Source: an uncultured Roseovarius sp. | Lineage (GTDB): Bacteria > Pseudomonadota > Alphaproteobacteria > Rhodobacterales > Rhodobacteraceae | Length of the DNA stretch: 32,147 nucleotides | NCBI GenBank assembly: GCA_937884705.1 | Contig: CAKZYL010000191.1 | Coordinates: 1-32,147 of the forward strand | Direction: 5' to 3' | Part shown: positions 23,980 through 32,147 of the stretch, one piece after another | How positions within the stretch are numbered: the stretch's first letter is position 1 | Layout of the letters: each line of letters opens with the position of its first letter | Notes under the pieces: model-generated | Databases searched by the model: none | What the model saw: the letters and a program-made list of their open reading frames with translations, nothing else | What the model was told of the DNA's origin: nothing | Made by a program: the position numbers and the translations under genes

Positions 23980-26040
23980 ATGCAGAAATTTGACCGGTCC
24001 CTTGCTGAAAGTTCCTGCCCCGTGGATATCACCGCCCTTCGCTCCGCTCACCCCGACCATTGGAAGAACGCCGCCGCCATTCGGGCCTTGGCCCTCGATG
24101 CTGTGCACGCGGCAAACTCAGGTCATTCCGGTATGCCAATGGGCATGGCCGACGTGGCCACCGTGCTTTTTGAAAAGCACCTGAAATTTGACGCCTCCGC
24201 TCCCGATTGGCCCGACAGAGACCGGTTTATTTTGTCGGCAGGCCACGGATCCATGCTGCTCTACGCGCTGCTGCATCTCACCGGATATGAGGGTATGGGC
24301 ATCGAAGAGATCCGCAATTTCCGTCAGTGGAAATCGCCGACGGCGGGACATCCGGAAAACTTCTTGCACCCGGCGATTGAGACCACCACGGGGCCCCTTG
24401 GTCAGGGCATCGCAAACTCGGTGGGGTTTGCCATGGCCGAAGAGATCCTGCGCGCCAGATACAGCCGCAAACTGGTCGATCACCGCACCTATGTGATTGC
24501 GGGCGACGGGTGCCTGATGGAGGGCGTGAGCCAGGAGGCGATCACGCTGGCCGGGCGTCACAAACTGGGCAAGCTCATCGTGCTGTGGGACAACAACAAT
24601 ATCACGATCGACGGCACGGTAGAATTGGCCGATGCCACGGATCAAGTGCGCCGTTTTCGCTCTGCCGGCTGGCAGGTGATCGAAGTTGACGGGCACAATC
24701 CCGAAGAGATCGACGCGGCTCTCACCCTCGCCCAGTCGGGCGCGCGCCCCAAGATGATCGCGTGCAAGACCCATATCGCGCTTGGCCACGCGGCCCAGGA
24801 CACATCCAAAGGCCACGGCGCGCTGACAGATCCTGACCAGTTGGCGGCGGCAAAGGAGGCTTATGGCTGGCCCGGAGGACCGTTTGAGATACCCGCCGAT
24901 GTAAAATCCGCCTGGGAGGCGTTTGGCGCCCGTGGCGCCGCTGCGCATGCTGAATGGGCAGAGCGCCTGGCGCAGACGAGTGAGCGTCGGCAGGCCGAAT
25001 TTGCCCGTGTGAACGCTGGCGACCCGCCCAAGCGCCTGTCGGCTGTGATCCGTCAATTGAAAAAAGCGATCGCGGAAGATGCCCCAAAGGTGGCCACCCG
25101 CAAATCAAGCGAGATGGTGCTGGATGCGGTGAACCCGATCATGCCGGAAACGGTGGGCGGATCGGCGGATCTGTCGGGCTCCAACAACACGCGGTCCAAG
25201 GATATGAGCGTCTTTGACACCGGCAACCGCAAAGGCCGCTACATCCATTGGGGCGTGCGCGAACATGGGATGGCGGCCGCCATGAACGGTATCGCGCTCC
25301 ATGGTGGGCTCAGGCCCTATGGCGGCACATTTATGTGCTTTACGGACTATGCCCGTCCTGCGATGCGCCTCGCAGCTTTGATGAAGGTTCCCACCGTGTT
25401 TGTCATGACCCATGACAGTATCGGGCTGGGCGAAGATGGCCCGACCCACCAACCGGTGGAGCATCTTGCGATCTCCCGCGCCACACCCAACACCATGGTG
25501 TTTCGCCCCTGTGACACGGTCGAAACCGCTGAGGCCTGGGAACTGGCGCTGAGCTCGAAAACGACGCCCTCGGTCTTGTCCCTCACCCGGCAAGGCCTGC
25601 CAACGCTGCGGACCGAGATGAAAAACGCCAACCTCTCGTCCAAGGGGGCCTATGTTTTGGCCGACGCCGAGGGCGCCCTCCAGGCGGTTTTGCTTGCCAC
25701 CGGATCGGAGGTGAGCATGGCCATGGCCGCCCGGGACGCACTGCAAGCCGATGGAATTGGCACGCGCGTGGTCTCCATGCCCTGCTGGGAGCTTTTTGAG
25801 GCCCAAGACGAGGCCTATCGCCGCCGCGTGCTTGGGCGCGGCAACAAGGTGCGCGTGGCTGTTGAGGCTGGTATGCGGCACGGTTGGGATCGCTGGCTGA
25901 TGGGCGATGGCGGCAAAGCCGAAAAGGCGGGTTTCGTGGGCATGTCCGGGTTTGGCGCCTCTGCGCCGGCTGAGGTTCTATTTGAAAAGTTTGGCATCAC
26001 GGCCGAGGCTGTAGTGCAAAAAGTAAAAGATCTGCTCTAA
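23980..26040 (+). CDS. tkt: Transketolase
   Basis: A 686-residue thiamine-diphosphate enzyme that moves two-carbon ketol units between sugar phosphates in the pentose-phosphate pathway. Visible features are the His-containing [14 protein letters not shown] near residue 46, [15 protein letters not shown] near 138, the ThDP/Mg motif [13 protein letters not shown]...WDNNN (about 177-207), and the catalytic Glu in [12 protein letters not shown] near 427. It is slightly longer at the N-terminus than many homologues: GTG 24022, which begins [14 protein letters not shown], may be the real start, as neither start has a clear ribosome-binding site. It is divergent from the zapA pair and ends before a large hairpin. 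Confidence 0.95.
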   Translation: MQKFDRSLAESSCPVDITALRSAHPDHWKNAAAIRALALDAVHAANSGHSGMPMGMADVATVLFEKHLKFDASAPDWPDRDRFILSAGHGSMLLYALLHLTGYEGMGIEEIRNFRQWKSPTAGHPENFLHPAIETTTGPLGQGIANSVGFAMAEEILRARYSRKLVDHRTYVIAGDGCLMEGVSQEAITLAGRHKLGKLIVLWDNNNITIDGTVELADATDQVRRFRSAGWQVIEVDGHNPEEIDAALTLAQSGARPKMIACKTHIALGHAAQDTSKGHGALTDPDQLAAAKEAYGWPGGPFEIPADVKSAWEAFGARGAAAHAEWAERLAQTSERRQAEFARVNAGDPPKRLSAVIRQLKKAIAEDAPKVATRKSSEMVLDAVNPIMPETVGGSADLSGSNNTRSKDMSVFDTGNRKGRYIHWGVREHGMAAAMNGIALHGGLRPYGGTFMCFTDYARPAMRLAALMKVPTVFVMTHDSIGLGEDGPTHQPVEHLAISRATPNTMVFRPCDTVETAEAWELALSSKTTPSVLSLTRQGLPTLRTEMKNANLSSKGAYVLADAEGALQAVLLATGSEVSMAMAARDALQADGIGTRVVSMPCWELFEAQDEAYRRRVLGRGNKVRVAVEAGMRHGWDRWLMGDGGKAEKAGFVGMSGFGASAPAEVLFEKFGITAEAVVQKVKDLL

Positions 26041-26051
26041 TCCGCGCCTCG

Positions 26052-26124
26052 GGATATGGGTATTTGGAAAAAGAAAGAAAGCGCATGGACCGCGGCTTCT
26101 TTCTTTTCACAAATACCCAAATCC
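26052..26124. terminator. Long inverted repeat between tkt and the DUF808 gene, probable bidirectional terminator
   Basis: Arms at 26052-26066 and 26110-26124 pair with one mismatch (core GGGTATTTG / CAAATACCC). Inside them an A/G-rich strand (26067-26082) pairs with a C/T-rich strand (26095-26108) apart from a few bulges, giving a stem of about 30 pairs. It sits between two convergent genes. Confidence 0.65.
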
Positions 26125-26135
26125 TGATTTCAGGT

Positions 26136-27107
26136 TCACCGAAGTGGGTTGAGCTGCGCGATGCGCGTCCAAACAGGTGTGATGACCCGCGTGGCCAAGG
26201 GGATCAAAAGCACGCCGACGGCCAGCCCCAAGATCCCATCAAGCAACGCCGTGACAGCCCATTTGACAAAGCCTGCCCCGCTTTCAAGCCCGGACGCAAT
26301 GCCGGCTGCCAGATGCTTGATCGCGTCGTAGATGACCGGATAGCCCATTTCCGACATCGCGTGCAGAATGATGGATCCCCCGACCCAAAGCATCGCGGCC
26401 GTGCCCACCACCATCAAAAGCCACATGAACTTTGGCATCAAGCGCACGATCCCGCGCCCAATGGCGCGGATCGGTGAGATCGGACCATTTTTCGCCATGT
26501 AGAGCCCCACATCATCCGCTTTCACGATGATCGCGACCGAGCCGTAAACGACAACAGTGATGCCAATGGCCACAAAGGCCAGGGTTCCGGCCTCCATCCA
26601 AAAGTTGCTTTCGGGAATGGCGGCAAGGGCGATCGTCATGATCTCGGCGGATAAAATAAAATCCGTCTTGATGGCGCCTGAGACGCGCTCTTCCTCCAGA
26701 TGCGCGGGGTCTTTGGGTTTGGGCGACACGTGATCATCTTTGTGATGGTGACCATATCCAAGGGCGTGCACGACCTTTTCAGCACCCTCAAAGCACAGAT
26801 ACGCCCCGCCCAGCATCAAAAGCGGTGGGATCATCCATGGCGCGAAATTCGCAAGGGCCAAACCGACAGGCAGCAAGAACACCAATTTGTTGATGAAGGA
26901 GCCGCGCGCGATGCGCCAGACAATGGGCAATTCCCGGGCAGGCTCGAACCCTTTGACGTATTTGGGCGTGACGGCGGCGTCATCGATCACGGCCCCTGCG
27001 GCCTTCGTCCCTGCCTTGACCGCCTGCCCCGCGACATCATCGAGCGACGCGGCTGCAACCTTCACCAAGCCCGCAACATCATCCAAAAGCGCCAAAAGAC
27101 CGCTCAT
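26136..27107 (-). CDS. DUF808-family inner-membrane protein (YedI-like)
   Basis: A 323-residue protein of the DUF808 family. The N-terminus MSGLLALLDDVAGLVKVAAASLDD is the family hallmark, followed by a soluble stretch, four to six hydrophobic helices (about 73-105, 150-190, 225-250 and 280-310) and a His-rich cytoplasmic loop (YGHHHKDDH near 118). Function is unknown. Its ATG (27107) overlaps the antiporter stop as ATGA, and AAGGAG lies directly before it. Translational coupling to a cation/proton antiporter suggests a membrane or ion-homeostasis role, which is inference. Confidence 0.88.
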   Translation of the reverse strand: MSGLLALLDDVAGLVKVAAASLDDVAGQAVKAGTKAAGAVIDDAAVTPKYVKGFEPARELPIVWRIARGSFINKLVFLLPVGLALANFAPWMIPPLLMLGGAYLCFEGAEKVVHALGYGHHHKDDHVSPKPKDPAHLEEERVSGAIKTDFILSAEIMTIALAAIPESNFWMEAGTLAFVAIGITVVVYGSVAIIVKADDVGLYMAKNGPISPIRAIGRGIVRLMPKFMWLLMVVGTAAMLWVGGSIILHAMSEMGYPVIYDAIKHLAAGIASGLESGAGFVKWAVTALLDGILGLAVGVLLIPLATRVITPVWTRIAQLNPLR

Positions 27108-29029
27108 TCTCCTTGCTCCTCCAAGATCGCAGCCATGCGCGCCCTTTGATCCGCTTCCCAATCGCCGCGGCGTTCGCGGACCCGGGAAATGTACTCTTCA
27201 TTTTCGTGGACCGGCAAGCTTGGATCATAGAGCTGGGCCATCTCAATCATCGCTTCCTGATCGCCTTCGTGAAACGCATCGATCATGGCTTGGGCTTTCT
27301 TGCGTGGGATCCCGCGCGCCTCAAAGGCGGAGCGGCTCATGCGCAGCGTGCTGTCATAGGTTTCCCGGATGATATCGCGGCAGCCAAGGCCCCAGAGGTG
27401 ATACACATGATCGCGATCGAGCGCACGGGCGATCACATGCACATTGGGATGCGCGCGGACGACATGCGAGACGATCTTGTTGATGCCGTCATAGTCATCG
27501 ATGGCCACCACCAGCATATGCGCGTTGTCAATTCCGGCCGCGTGCAGCAAGTCTGGCCGGGTGGCATCGCCATAATAGTGTTTCGTGCCAAAGCGTTCCA
27601 TAATCTCAAGCCGCTGAGCGCTATAATCGATCACCGAGCTTTTCATCCCGCCCGCCTGCAGAATGCGATGGACCAGGCCACCCACGCGCCCACCACCTGC
27701 GATGATCACTTGCGTTTCTTCCGGCATGGTGTCGGGGTCGCGGTCTTGCGTATCAGAATAGCGCGGCGCGATCACGCGGTCGTAGAGAATGAACAATCCA
27801 GGGGTCAGAAGCATCGACAAAGCGACGACCAAAAGCAGCTTTTGAGACAGCTCTTGCGGTATCACGCCATTGGCAACGCTGAAGGACAACAGGACAAAGC
27901 CAAACTCGCCCGCCTGGGCCAAACTGAGCGCGGCCAACCATTTGTCCGCGCCGCGGATGCGAAACACCGTGGCGAGCGCCAGCATCACGAAAGCTTTGAT
28001 TGCGATCAGCCCGACAGTCAGGCCGACAATCACAAAGAGGTTTTCGAAGAGCAGCCTGAAATTGATCGAGGCGCCCACCGTGATGAAAAAGAGCCCCAGA
28101 AGCAGCCCCTTAAGCGGGTCGATATCGCTTTCCAGCTCGTGCCGATAGGCGGAGTTCGCCAGCACAACGCCCGCGAGAAAGGTTCCAAGCGCCGGAGACA
28201 GGCCGACCAATGACATCAAAAGCGCGATCCCAATCACCATCATCAACGCGGTGGCCGTAAAGAGCTCGCGCAGCCCGGCGGAGGCAATGAAGCGAAAGAT
28301 GGGGCCTGTGAGGTAAGAGCCCCCCAACACCACGGCGGCAATGGCGCCCAGATTGACCAGCGCCGTTTGCCATCCCGCGAGCCCGGCCACGAGGCTCATC
28401 GACGCGCCGTGGCTGTCCCCGTGCCCATCTGCGTGGCTATCCCCGTGCCCGTCATCTTGGTGGCCACTCTGAGCCGCGCCATGCTCCGCAGCGCTGCTGG
28501 CAGCGTCCAGCAATTCAGGCATCGCCAGCAGCGGCAACAGCGCCAGCATGGGGATCACGGCGATGTCTTGTGCCAACAGGACGGCAAAGGAGGATTGCCC
28601 GCCATCCGAGCGCATCAGCCCTTTTTCACTCAGCGATTGCAGAACAATCGCGGTTGAGGAAAGCGCGAGCACCAAACCGACCGCAAGGGAGACCGTCCAA
28701 TCCAGCCCAAGTACAATCCCCGCCCCCATCACCAGCGCGGCGGTCAACCCCACCTGCCCGCCGCCCAGGCCTAAAAGCCGCGCGCGCATCGACCAAAGTG
28801 CCTTTGGCTCCAATTCCAAGCCCACGAGGAACAGCATCATCACGACGCCAAACTCGGCAAAGTGCTGAATGGCGACCACATCCACCCGCAAAATTGCAAG
28901 GAGCGGGCTGATCGCGATCCCAGCGATCAGGTAGCCAAGCACAGAGCCCAGGCCGAGACGCGTGGCAATGGGAACAGAAATGACCCCTGCAACGAGAAAA
29001 ACAAACGCCAGCAAAAGTACATCTGTCAT
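27104..29029 (-). CDS. CPA2-family cation/proton antiporter with RCK (TrkA-N) domain, KefB/KefC-like
   Basis: A 641-residue protein. Residues 1-405 form about 12-13 transmembrane helices of the Na+/H+-exchanger fold, including LFLVGLELEP (67-75), SSTAIVLQSLSEKGL (124-138) and LLAQDIAVIP (151-160). Residues about 420-540 are a Rossmann RCK domain (IIAGGGRVGG), and the rest is a charged C-terminal tail. KefB/KefC export K+ in exchange for H+, gated by glutathione adducts in Gammaproteobacteria; the regulation here is unknown. A loop at 178-210 is rich in His, Asp and Gly with a tandem repeat. ATG 29029 has AAGGGG six bases upstream. It is coupled to the DUF808 gene. Confidence 0.92.
   Translation of the reverse strand: MTDVLLLAFVFLVAGVISVPIATRLGLGSVLGYLIAGIAISPLLAILRVDVVAIQHFAEFGVVMMLFLVGLELEPKALWSMRARLLGLGGGQVGLTAALVMGAGIVLGLDWTVSLAVGLVLALSSTAIVLQSLSEKGLMRSDGGQSSFAVLLAQDIAVIPMLALLPLLAMPELLDAASSAAEHGAAQSGHQDDGHGDSHADGHGDSHGASMSLVAGLAGWQTALVNLGAIAAVVLGGSYLTGPIFRFIASAGLRELFTATALMMVIGIALLMSLVGLSPALGTFLAGVVLANSAYRHELESDIDPLKGLLLGLFFITVGASINFRLLFENLFVIVGLTVGLIAIKAFVMLALATVFRIRGADKWLAALSLAQAGEFGFVLLSFSVANGVIPQELSQKLLLVVALSMLLTPGLFILYDRVIAPRYSDTQDRDPDTMPEETQVIIAGGGRVGGLVHRILQAGGMKSSVIDYSAQRLEIMERFGTKHYYGDATRPDLLHAAGIDNAHMLVVAIDDYDGINKIVSHVVRAHPNVHVIARALDRDHVYHLWGLGCRDIIRETYDSTLRMSRSAFEARGIPRKKAQAMIDAFHEGDQEAMIEMAQLYDPSLPVHENEEYISRVRERRGDWEADQRARMAAILEEQGE
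28409..28450 (-). repeat. 24-base tandem repeat coding for a His-rich loop
   Basis: Two 18-base copies, 28409-28426 and 28433-28450, differ at one base and are spaced 24 bases apart. They encode the eight-residue unit GHGDSHAD in the antiporter. His residues are at 183, 190, 195, 199, 203 and 207. Confidence 0.85.
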
Positions 29030-29146
29030 TCGCGACCCCTTGTGACCTGAGGTTTTAGCTCTAACTCGGATCCTCGCGGGATCAAGGTCAAAGCAACAGT
29101 GAACGGGCTTGAGGCGCTTTGTCTACGCACTGGGTAGGGTTTGCGA

Positions 29147-29161
29147 TAACGGTTACCGCTA
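29147..29161. promoter_or_regulatory. LacI-like palindromic operator upstream of gap
   Basis: TAACGGTTACCGCTA is an odd-centred palindrome with six of seven pairs matching (core CGGTTACCG), about 80 bases upstream of gap in the divergent region shared with the antiporter. It resembles LacI/GalR-family operators. A LacI-type regulator of central carbon genes (CceR) is known in Rhodobacter; whether this is its site is untested. Confidence 0.4.
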
Positions 29162-29240
29162 CCATCCTGATTTGACTTTCCGCACCGCCATGACGGGTCT
29201 AAAAGGCGCGCAAGCTTTGTATTTATTGGAGTAACGCGCC

Positions 29241-30242
29241 ATGACAATTAATGTCGGCATCAACGGCTTCGGCCGCATCGGTCGGGCCACTTTGGCTCAT
29301 ATCGCCACAAGCACACGCAATGACATCAAGGTTGTCAAAGTGAACGCGACCGGCCCTCTAGAGACCGCCGCGCATTTGATCAAGTACGATTCCGTGCACG
29401 GCCGCTTTCCCAATGAGATCACCTTGAGCGACGACACCATGGATCTGGGCCGCGGTCCGATGGAGATGTATTCCACCTACGACATGTCAGAGCTGGATTG
29501 GTCTGGCGTCGATGTGGTGCTGGAATGCACCGGCAAATTCAACGACGGCGAGAAAGCCAAAGCCCACCTTGCCCAGGGCGCGGGCAAGGTTCTGCTGTCG
29601 GCCCCGGGCAAGAACGTGGATCGCACAGTGGTCTACGGCGTCAACCACGAGGATCTGAAGGCCGGTGAGACAATGATCTCAAACGGATCGTGCACCACGA
29701 ACTGCCTCGCTCCTGTGGCCAAGGTTTTGCACGAAGGGATCGGCATCGAAAGCGGGATCATGACCACCATCCACGCCTACACGGGCGATCAGCCGACGCT
29801 CGACCGTCGTCACAAAGATCTCTATCGCGCGCGGGCCGCGGCGATGTCGATGATCCCGACCTCGACGGGAGCTGCGAAAGCGCTGGGAGAAGTGCTGCCC
29901 GATCTGAAAGGTAAGCTTGACGGATCGGCCATCCGTGTGCCGACACCGAATGTGTCTGCCGTTGACCTGACCTTCGTTGCCAAGAAAGACGTGACGGCAG
30001 CGGACGTGAACGAGGTTGTCGCCGAAGCAGCGGCAGGCAAGCTACACGGCGTTTTGGGCTATGATCCGGAGCCGAAAGTCAGCGTTGATTTCAACCACAC
30101 CGAAGAAAGCTCAATTTTTGCACCGGAACAGACACGCGTGACGGGCGGAAGGCTGGTGCGGATATTGGCGTGGTACGACAACGAATGGGGCTTTTCCTGC
30201 CGGATGGCAGATGTGGCTGTGGCGATGGGCCGGATCGGCTAA
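29241..30242 (+). CDS. gap: Type I glyceraldehyde-3-phosphate dehydrogenase (main copy, possibly NADP-accepting)
   Basis: A 333-residue GAPDH interconverting glyceraldehyde-3-phosphate and 1,3-bisphosphoglycerate. It has INGFGRIGR (7-15), catalytic Cys151 in SNGSCTTN, His178 in TTIHAYTG, the standard phosphate loop PTSTGAAKA, and C-terminal WYDNEWGFSCRM. The acidic residue that fixes the adenosine ribose in NAD-specific enzymes is replaced by Ala36 (after Asn35), and the Leu-Pro pair at 187-188 of Bacillus GAPDH is Arg189-Arg190. These changes are associated with NADP or dual use, pointing to a biosynthetic or dual role. GGAG lies ten bases before ATG 29241. A strong terminator follows, and a LacI-like dyad precedes. 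Confidence 0.95.
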   Translation: MTINVGINGFGRIGRATLAHIATSTRNDIKVVKVNATGPLETAAHLIKYDSVHGRFPNEITLSDDTMDLGRGPMEMYSTYDMSELDWSGVDVVLECTGKFNDGEKAKAHLAQGAGKVLLSAPGKNVDRTVVYGVNHEDLKAGETMISNGSCTTNCLAPVAKVLHEGIGIESGIMTTIHAYTGDQPTLDRRHKDLYRARAAAMSMIPTSTGAAKALGEVLPDLKGKLDGSAIRVPTPNVSAVDLTFVAKKDVTAADVNEVVAEAAAGKLHGVLGYDPEPKVSVDFNHTEESSIFAPEQTRVTGGRLVRILAWYDNEWGFSCRMADVAVAMGRIG

Positions 30243-30261
30243 TTGTATTTTAACAGACGAA

Positions 30262-30291
30262 AAAACCCCGCTCAGATCGAGCGGGGTTTTC
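30262..30291. terminator. Bidirectional rho-independent terminator between gap and rplQ
   Basis: CCCCGCTC (30266-30273) pairs with GAGCGGGG (30279-30286) around a five-base loop. On the plus strand it is followed by TTTTCTTTTT; on the minus strand, after rplQ, the flanking A tract gives TTTTT. It serves the convergent gap and rplQ genes. Confidence 0.95.
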
Positions 30292-30313
30292 TTTTTCGAA
30301 GAGCTGATCGCGT

Positions 30314-30739
30314 TTAATCTTCAATGTCTGCCGCTTCTTCAGCCTCGACGCGGGCACGGTCAGCCGCACCTTTTGCATCCAAATCGCGATCCACCAATTC
30401 GATAATCGCCATCGGTGCCATATCGCCGTAGCGGAAGCCTGCTTTCAGCACGCGGGTGTAGCCGCCAGAGCGCTCAGCATAGCGCGGGCCAAGAACGTCG
30501 AAGAGCTTTGCGACGTGCATGTCCTGCTTGAGCTGCGAGGCCGCCTGACGGCGCGCATGCATGTCGCCGCGCTTGCCAAGCGTGATCAGTTTTTCGACGA
30601 CGCGCTTGAGCTCTTTGGCTTTGGGCAGCGTGGTCTTGATCTGTTCGTGTTCAATGAGAGAGCCGGCCATGTTGGCCCACAGCGCCTTGCGGTGCTCATG
30701 GGTGCGGTTCAGGCGGCGGTAGCCTCTTGCGTGACGCAT
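30314..30739 (-). CDS. rplQ: 50S ribosomal protein L17
   Basis: A 141-residue bacterial L17. The conserved N-terminus [20 protein letters not shown] is complete, followed by [20 protein letters not shown] and the [20 protein letters not shown] segment. The C-terminal tail after about residue 120 is acidic and Ala-rich, as in other alphaproteobacteria. It lies at the end of the large ribosomal-protein operon, 147 bases after rpoA rather than closely coupled to it, and that spacer contains three hairpins. AAGGAG lies about eight bases before ATG 30739. It ends at the terminator shared with gap. Confidence 0.98.
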   Translation of the reverse strand: MRHARGYRRLNRTHEHRKALWANMAGSLIEHEQIKTTLPKAKELKRVVEKLITLGKRGDMHARRQAASQLKQDMHVAKLFDVLGPRYAERSGGYTRVLKAGFRYGDMAPMAIIELVDRDLDAKGAADRARVEAEEAADIED

Positions 30740-30796
30740 TTTATGTCTCCTTACGGTTTATACTTTGTCCGATTGGCGATGCGTGTCACCAACTCT

Positions 30797-30873
30797 CCTT
30801 GGGGCGGAAGTGCCCAAGGTGATTTCACTATGAAATCACCGTTGGCCATCAGGTGATCGCGGGTGCGATCACC
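30797..30873. repeat. Three consecutive hairpins in the rpoA-rplQ spacer
   Basis: CCTTGGG/CCCAAGG (30797-30803 and 30813-30819), a perfect ten-pair stem GGTGATTTCA/TGAAATCACC (30818-30827 and 30831-30840, loop CTA), and a nine-pair stem GGTGATCGC/GCGATCACC (30852-30860 and 30865-30873, loop GGGT). The last two share GGTGAT. No T tract follows, so simple termination is unlikely; RNA processing, stability or attenuation is possible. Confidence 0.7.
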
Positions 30874-30886
30874 GTCAGGCTGGTTG

Positions 30887-31903
30887 TTAGAATTGATCTT
30901 CGAATTTCTTGGCAAGATCCTCGATGTTGTCGGGCGGCCAGTCTTCGACATCCATGCCAAGGTGCAGACCCATGCCAGACAGCACTTCCTTGATTTCATT
31001 CAAGGATTTCCGGCCGAAGTTTGGCGTGCGCAGCATCTCTGCCTCGGTTTTCTGTATTAAATCACCGATATATACGATGTTGTCATTCTTCAGACAGTTT
31101 GCAGAGCGCACCGAGAGTTCGAGCTCGTCCACTTTCTTCAGAAGAAGCGGGTTGAACTCCAGACCATCGTCTTCGTCCTGACGGCCAGCCGCTTCGGGCT
31201 CTTCGAAGTTCACGAAGATGCTGAGCTGGTCCTGCAGAATGCGCGCGGCGAAGGCCACGGCGTCATCCGGCGTGATGGAGCCATCGGTTTCGATCTTCAT
31301 GGTCAGCTTGTCATAGTCCAGAACCTGACCTTCACGGGTGGGCTGAACGTCATAGGACACGCGCGTCACCGGTGAGTAGATCGCATCGACCGGAATGAGG
31401 CCGATCGGCGCATCTTCCGGCTTGTTCTTGTCCGCAGCGACGTAGCCTTTGCCTGTGTTCACGGTGAGTTCCATGAACAGATCCGCGCCATCGTCAAGGT
31501 GACAGACGACATGCTCCTTGTTGAGGATCTCAATGCCAGCGCTGTCAGAGATATCGGCCGCCGTAACAACCGACGGACCCTTTGCGGAGATCGACAGGCG
31601 CTTGGGCCCTTCAACTTCCATGCGCAGGGCGACGCCCTTGAGGTTCAAAACGATGTCGGTGACGTCTTCACGCACACCAGCAACGGAAGAGAATTCGTGC
31701 AAAACGTTATCAATCTGCACGGAGGTGATCGCCCCACCCTGCAGCGACGACAGCAAAACGCGGCGCAGGGCATTGCCCATGGTCAGACCAAAGCCGCGCT
31801 CCAGCGGTTCGGCGACCAGCGTCGCTTGACGCAGCGGGTCATTGCCCGGTTTGACGTCCAGCTGTGTCGGTTTGATAAGTTCGGCCCAGTTCTTGTGGAT
31901 CAT
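30887..31903 (-). CDS. rpoA: DNA-directed RNA polymerase alpha subunit
   Basis: A 338-residue RpoA of normal alphaproteobacterial length. The N-terminal dimerisation domain (about 1-235) contains [20 protein letters not shown] (34-53) and ends with [15 protein letters not shown] linker of acidic residues follows, and the C-terminal DNA/activator-binding domain (about 260-330) contains [16 protein letters not shown] and [17 protein letters not shown] 31903 has GGAGGG about seven bases upstream; a frame extension to 31939 has no such site. It follows rpsK after a 109-base gap with a GC-rich hairpin and precedes rplQ. Confidence 0.98.
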   Translation of the reverse strand: MIHKNWAELIKPTQLDVKPGNDPLRQATLVAEPLERGFGLTMGNALRRVLLSSLQGGAITSVQIDNVLHEFSSVAGVREDVTDIVLNLKGVALRMEVEGPKRLSISAKGPSVVTAADISDSAGIEILNKEHVVCHLDDGADLFMELTVNTGKGYVAADKNKPEDAPIGLIPVDAIYSPVTRVSYDVQPTREGQVLDYDKLTMKIETDGSITPDDAVAFAARILQDQLSIFVNFEEPEAAGRQDEDDGLEFNPLLLKKVDELELSVRSANCLKNDNIVYIGDLIQKTEAEMLRTPNFGRKSLNEIKEVLSGMGLHLGMDVEDWPPDNIEDLAKKFEDQF

Positions 31904-31974
31904 GCTGCCCTCCATTCTTGTTCTCTGCCCCATGTCCAAAGGCTGTGAGAACGCCCGAGGTTAAAATGCGGAAT

Positions 31975-32000
31975 GGGGGCGTGCGGATACACGCGCCCCC
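31975..32000 (-). ncRNA. GC-rich hairpin in the rpsK-rpoA spacer
   Basis: GGGGGCGTG (31975-31983) pairs with CACGCGCCCCC (31990-32000) with a two-base bulge. It lies 13 bases after the rpsK stop. On the minus strand it is followed by ATTCCGCATTTTAA, not a T tract, so it is probably a partial terminator or processing signal within the operon transcript. Confidence 0.5.
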
Positions 32001-32012
32001 TAAAAGCTTGTC

Positions 32013-32147
32013 TCAAACGCGGCGACGCTTTGGCGGGCGGCAGCCGTTATGCGCAATCGGCGTGACATCGCGAATGGCCGTGATGTTGAACCCCACCGCC
32101 GCGCGCGCACGCAGCGCGCTTTCACGACCAGCGCCTGGGCCCTGAAC
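32013..32147 (-). CDS. rpsK: 30S ribosomal protein S11, C-terminal part (5' end outside window)
   Basis: The last 44 codons and stop of S11. The visible sequence contains [30 protein letters not shown] and the natural TGA at 32015-32013. The highly conserved C-terminus ([11 protein letters not shown]) makes the identification certain. S11 sits on the platform of the small subunit next to the Shine-Dalgarno duplex. The gene continues past base 32147; it is followed by rpoA in the usual order. Confidence 0.97.
   Translation of the reverse strand, partial: VQGPGAGRESALRARAAVGFNITAIRDVTPIAHNGCRPPKRRRV

Overview
The window is a GC-rich stretch of an alphaproteobacterial chromosome, most probably a marine Rhodobacteraceae (Roseobacter-group) member. 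This rests on the fused NuoE/NuoF-like formate dehydrogenase subunit, the DUF2125 secreted protein, the tandem PaaI-thioesterase/MATE cluster, the zapA gene with its coiled-coil partner, and the alphaproteobacterial rpsK-rpoA-rplQ order. There are no rRNA genes, insertion sequences, CRISPR arrays or prophage genes. One tRNA is present.

Layout. 1-7623 (minus strand): a metabolic run pmbA, cysQ-like phosphatase, DMT transporter, LysR regulator, then the NAD-dependent molybdenum formate dehydrogenase genes (fused fdsGB, then fdsA, cut by the window edge). A group of TTATCA/TGATAA elements lies between lysR and fdsGB. 7771-9303: a secreted DUF2125 protein with a clear terminator. 9418-10784 (plus): SDR oxidoreductase translationally coupled to a short crotonase lacking both usual catalytic glutamates. 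10791-12362 (minus): a divergent second GAPDH and a MerR regulator. 12487-14775 (plus): two overlapping hotdog thioesterases and a MATE exporter. 14786-16447 (minus): two secreted DUF2059-type proteins. 16810: tRNA-Ser(CGA). 17064: a Crp-like regulator with a near-consensus CRP box upstream.

18301-19905 is the most unusual part. A haloalkane dehalogenase of the DhlA subfamily and a divergent TetR regulator are both broken: the dehalogenase has a single stop at codon 41 but keeps every catalytic residue, and the regulator has two stops and a frameshift. A possible TetR operator survives between them. The 577 bases beyond the dehalogenase hold no gene I recognise.

19916-22877: an Ldh_2-family dehydrogenase divergent from an AbrB-type membrane protein, followed by a second SDR. 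22914-23824 (minus): zapA and a coiled-coil gene. 23980-26040: transketolase. 26136-29029 (minus): a DUF808 membrane protein coupled to a CPA2 cation/proton antiporter with a His-rich loop. 29241-30242: the main GAPDH, whose coenzyme-site residues suggest NADP use, unlike the paralogue at 10.8-11.8 kb. 30314-32147 (minus): rplQ, rpoA and the end of rpsK, with hairpins in both spacers.

I found no convincing new defence, mobile or biosynthetic system. The points most worth following are the decaying dehalogenase locus, the GAPDH pair with opposite coenzyme signatures, the Crp regulator with its own putative box, and the hairpin group between rpoA and rplQ.
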